Shown here in pieces: positions 61,828 through 64,000 of a stretch of DNA of 64,000 nt; the stretch's first letter is position 1, and the number at the start of each line of letters is the position of its first letter. A model generated the notes under the pieces. The model worked only from the letters and a program-made list of their open reading frames with translations, did not search any database and was not told the DNA's origin. Position numbers and translations under genes: made by a program. The DNA is from Anaeromassilibacillus sp. An200 (GTDB taxonomy: Bacteria; Bacillota; Clostridia; Oscillospirales; Acutalibacteraceae), in the NCBI RefSeq assembly GCF_002160025.1, contig NZ_NFJU01000009.1:1-64000 (forward strand). Direction: 5' to 3'.

Positions 61828-62490
61828 TCATACGTCGAGATTCAGCCGGGTTACGCGGGCCACACCATCCGCCTGTTCCAGCTCATGTGCCAGCTCCTCC
61901 GGAATGTATTGGTCGCACTCAATCACCATCACAGCGTAGCCTCCGGGGAAATTGCGGCAGAGCTGCATGGTGGCAATGTTCAGCCCAAAGCGCGCCAGCA
62001 AGGCTGTCACAACGGCGGCGCAGCCGGGCTTGTCCTCGTTGTGGACAATGAGTGTGTTGCTGCCGCCGGAGAAGCCCGTCTCGATTCCGTCCACGCGGCA
62101 GATCTGGATCCGTCCGCCGCCCAGGGAAGAGGCGACTACATCCAATCGTTCTCCCTTCGCGTTTTCTACGGAAAGGGCCGCTGTGTTGGGGTGGACATTT
62201 TTCAGCGTTCCTGTGGTGAAGGAGAAGGAAAGTCCTGCCTGCTCCGCGAGGGTAAAGCTGTCCGGGATCCGCGGATCGTCCGGATGCATTCCCAAAAGCC
62301 CCGCCACAATGGCACGGTCGGTGCCATGGCCCCGCCCTGTCTGTGCGAACGAGCCATGCAGCAGAATAGACGCGCGGGCAGGTTCTCCGCCCAGCATAGC
62401 GCGCGTCACCAGGCCGATTTTTACCGCGCCTGCGGTGTGGGAGCTGGAAGGCCCTGTCATGATGGGGCCAATCACATCAAACAGTCTCAT
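61828..62490 (-). CDS. sdaAB: L-serine dehydratase, beta subunit
   Basis: A 220-residue subunit with the dehydratase beta domain (FDVIGPIMTGPSSSHTAGAV, GRGHGTDRAIVAGLLG) and a C-terminal ACT domain (TLIVHNEDKPGCAAVVTALL) that likely binds serine. AAAGGAGG lies before ATG 62490. This ATG overlaps the stop of the small upstream gene, so translation is coupled. Confidence 0.96.
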   Translation of the reverse strand: MRLFDVIGPIMTGPSSSHTAGAVKIGLVTRAMLGGEPARASILLHGSFAQTGRGHGTDRAIVAGLLGMHPDDPRIPDSFTLAEQAGLSFSFTTGTLKNVHPNTAALSVENAKGERLDVVASSLGGGRIQICRVDGIETGFSGGSNTLIVHNEDKPGCAAVVTALLARFGLNIATMQLCRNFPGGYAVMVIECDQYIPEELAHELEQADGVARVTRLNLDV

Positions 62491-62756
62491 ACGGTGCCTC
62501 CTTTGTGCAATGCCTGAAATTGTGTTTCGAGCCAGGAAAGGGCTTTTTGGTAGCCCTCTTCGTCCAGCGGAAAGCTTTCCTCGGCGGCCAGTTCGCTTTT
62601 TTCCAGGCAAAGACGCCCCATCCAGACGGAGACGGTAATCGTCTCCTTGTTTTTGGCATTTAACCGGTAATTGAAACCGTCCATGCTGCCGCAGTAGATG
62701 TTGTAGTTCAAGGTGAAATAATCCGCCTTTGGGATTTCAAAGCGGTTTTCTTCCAT
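62487..62756 (-). CDS. Small protein of unknown function coupled to sdaAB
   Basis: An 89-residue soluble, acidic protein without a family I recognise. It has a Tyr-rich start (ADYFTLNYNIYCGSMDGFNY), a middle strand TITVSVWMGRLCLEK and a helical end. ATG 62756 follows AGGAGAATCCTC-type sequence. Its stop overlaps the sdaAB start (ATGA), and it lies 32 bp after the ferredoxin gene, so it is the second gene of a four-gene unit. It could assist cluster assembly or control of the dehydratase (inference from position only). Confidence 0.7.
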   Translation of the reverse strand: MEENRFEIPKADYFTLNYNIYCGSMDGFNYRLNAKNKETITVSVWMGRLCLEKSELAAEESFPLDEEGYQKALSWLETQFQALHKGGTV

Positions 62757-62788
62757 GAGGATTCTCCTTTTGGCCGTTCCGTTGGATT

Positions 62789-63268
62789 TTATGCGCGCTG
62801 CTCCGTACCGCGAAGCTCTTTCAGCAGCGCTGGGATTTGTTCCGGGGAAACGTGTGGGATGAGAGTGCCATCGATCCGCAGGTTCGGTGCGGTGCCGCAG
62901 CTTTTGAGACAAATCTGCGTCTTGAGCAGAATGCTTCCATCCTGTGAAATGCCTTCATTTTCCACTCCGAGTTCGCGCCGCAGCGCTTCCAGCACAGCTC
63001 CGCCCTGCTTGCCAAGACAGCAGCGGCCGGTGCAGGCTGTGATAACGTGCCGGTATGCGGCTTCCCGCAGGCTTGGATAGCGCCGGACCAGCCCGGCGAT
63101 CAGGCTTTGCGGCACACCGCAGGCGGCAGCGGCTTCGTGCTGGACGTCAGGGGGAACACAGCCGCAGACCTCCTGAATTTCACGCAGAAGTTCCACAAGG
63201 ACGGTCTGATCCGTTTTATCGCGCCGTCCGGCATAATATTCCAGAATTTCCTGAATGGATTCCTGCAT
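62789..63268 (-). CDS. NuoE-like thioredoxin-fold [2Fe-2S] ferredoxin
   Basis: A 159-residue protein with an N-terminal helical domain (VLVELLREIQEVCGCVPPDV) and a thioredoxin-like ferredoxin domain. Cluster ligands fit CTGRCC (Cys-x4-Cys) and CLKSC (Cys-x3-Cys), the NuoE/HoxE pattern. In complex I-like enzymes and electron-bifurcating hydrogenases it pairs with NuoF and a larger subunit; neither is here. GGAGGGATAGC precedes ATG 63268. It leads an operon with the small gene and the serine dehydratase genes. Confidence 0.88.
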   Translation of the reverse strand: MQESIQEILEYYAGRRDKTDQTVLVELLREIQEVCGCVPPDVQHEAAAACGVPQSLIAGLVRRYPSLREAAYRHVITACTGRCCLGKQGGAVLEALRRELGVENEGISQDGSILLKTQICLKSCGTAPNLRIDGTLIPHVSPEQIPALLKELRGTEQRA

Positions 63269-63370
63269 GCTATCCCTCCCTTTCTTTATGGAAAAAGTGT
63301 TCCCGGATCTCCTTTTCATGATACCGGGATCGTGGGGAAAAGGCAAGGAAAATCTCCGGAAGAGCAGAGA

Positions 63371-63408
63371 AAAAAGCAGAGAAACGCCGCGGCGTTTCTC
63401 TGCTTTTT
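63371..63408. terminator. Bidirectional terminator
   Basis: A perfect palindrome with 18-bp arms and two central bases, starting AAAAA and ending TTTTT. On the minus strand it ends the V-ATPase operon. Confidence 0.92.
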
Positions 63409-63429
63409 GTGTGCCGCATCGGCGCGGCT

Positions 63430-64000
63430 TTATGCGTTCTTCTGGCTTTTGGCCGTTTTCTGGCTTTTGATGACCTTCAGGCGGGAGAACTCCTCGCGAT
63501 CCTTTTCCTCCAAAGCGTCGGTGATAAATTTCACCGTCTCCTCAAAGCGCGGGATCATAATGTTTTTCAGTGCATTTGCCCGCTTCTGCGTCTTTTTGAT
63601 CGCGTCCGCCAGGCGGTACACGCTGTTTTCCACCTCGGCCAGCTCAGCCGTCAGCCGCTTGACCTCGTTGAAGCGTTCGTAGGCGCGGTCCATCATCGAG
63701 TTGGTGCTGGACAGGCCGTAGGGGATGGGATCGTTGTGTTCCGTGAGGGAAACCATGGGGATCTCCACGCCCATGACGCTGCGGAAGGCGACGTTCAGAC
63801 CATTTTCCACCGGTACCGTGCGCGAGACTTCGTAGCAGATGCCCGAGGCAATGTTGGCCATCTGAAGAGCCTTGTAAGCCTGCGCGTAGGTTGTGTCAAT
63901 CTTATCCTGTATACTGGCGGCGCGGTCGATCAGGGCCATCATCTCGCGGATCAGGATATTGCGCTTCCGATCCAGAAGCTCAAAGCCTGTGCGCGACAGT
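63430..64000 (-). CDS. atpD: V-type ATP synthase subunit D (partial)
   Basis: The C-terminal 190 residues of subunit D, the central rotor stalk of a V/A-type ATPase. The frame is still open at the window edge with RTGFELLDRKRNILIREM, so the start is outside. It is almost all coiled coil, with NSMMDRAYERFNEVKRLTAE and RRANALK-like KKTQKRANALKNIMIPRFEE. It ends in a Lys/Gln tail. It is probably the last gene of a V-ATPase operon, since a terminator follows. The enzyme couples Na+ or H+ flow to ATP. Confidence 0.94.
   Translation of the reverse strand, partial: LSRTGFELLDRKRNILIREMMALIDRAASIQDKIDTTYAQAYKALQMANIASGICYEVSRTVPVENGLNVAFRSVMGVEIPMVSLTEHNDPIPYGLSSTNSMMDRAYERFNEVKRLTAELAEVENSVYRLADAIKKTQKRANALKNIMIPRFEETVKFITDALEEKDREEFSRLKVIKSQKTAKSQKNA

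Overview
The window looks like a chromosomal segment of a spore-forming, strictly anaerobic gut-type Clostridia, most like the Oscillospiraceae/Ruminococcaceae. Pointers are the GC-rich coding style, the spore maturation pair spmA/spmB, an AbrB-type regulator with a Cys4 C-terminus, a Cys-rich DUF1540 protein, a V-type ATPase subunit, split transketolase, a flavin reductase-rubredoxin fusion and an iron-sulfur serine dehydratase. Species cannot be fixed from the sequence alone.

Layout. 1-2.6 kb is a visibly AT-rich, decayed island: a ParB-like tail, an ABC exporter broken by two compensating frameshifts and the last part of an M23 peptidase. It sits against the 3' end of tRNA-Gly(CCC), as expected of an old integrative element. 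2.7-4.9 kb carries DnaA-box-like repeats, an XRE repressor with an ImmA-type protease, a small orphan gene and lexA under a LexA box. 5.1-10 kb is an LplB/LplC-type sugar ABC transporter with an AraC regulator; its binding protein is cut by one in-frame TGA. 10.6-15.2 kb is a MarR-controlled heterodimeric ABC exporter. 15.3-22.7 kb holds a two-domain P-loop ATPase with a dead first site, coaBC, DUF1540, corA with an unusual leader, a 167-bp MITE-like element, an orphan fumarase beta subunit, a CDF metal transporter and a SUKH-domain protein. 22.8-29.7 kb: cysK, a two-component system, a GntR/ABC operon, and an NfeD/SPFH membrane pair.

29.8-36.9 kb is purine biosynthesis: a promoter, a leader with a possible 19-codon peptide and a terminator, then purE-purM-purN-IMP cyclohydrolase-AICAR formyltransferase-purD, followed by glyA on its own promoter. 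glyA supplies the one-carbon units used by PurN and AICAR formyltransferase. 37-48.7 kb: rarA, a rubredoxin fusion, a uracil permease, split transketolase, a low-complexity membrane protein with a DUF2752 partner, a PepV-like dipeptidase, AbrB divergent from spmAB, and a second GntR/ABC operon whose operator is a perfect 38-bp palindrome. 48.8-64 kb: ftsH divergent from a MarR/zinc-ribbon pair, a DUF1444-like protein, a MYG1-like hydrolase, AraC divergent from a GH4 alpha-galactosidase, GNAT, an RlmI-like methyltransferase, a polyphosphate:AMP phosphotransferase, gluQ, a two-gene scar, the serine dehydratase operon with a small unknown gene and a NuoE-like ferredoxin, and the start-less end of a V-ATPase subunit D gene.

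The most interesting signal is in the corA leader (18271-18599). A short reading frame with a good ribosome-binding site starts Met-Asn-Pro-Asp-Pro and overlaps the corA start, which resembles the Asp-Pro magnesium-sensing leader peptides known from enterobacterial mgtA. The purE leader is the second candidate for an undescribed control element.
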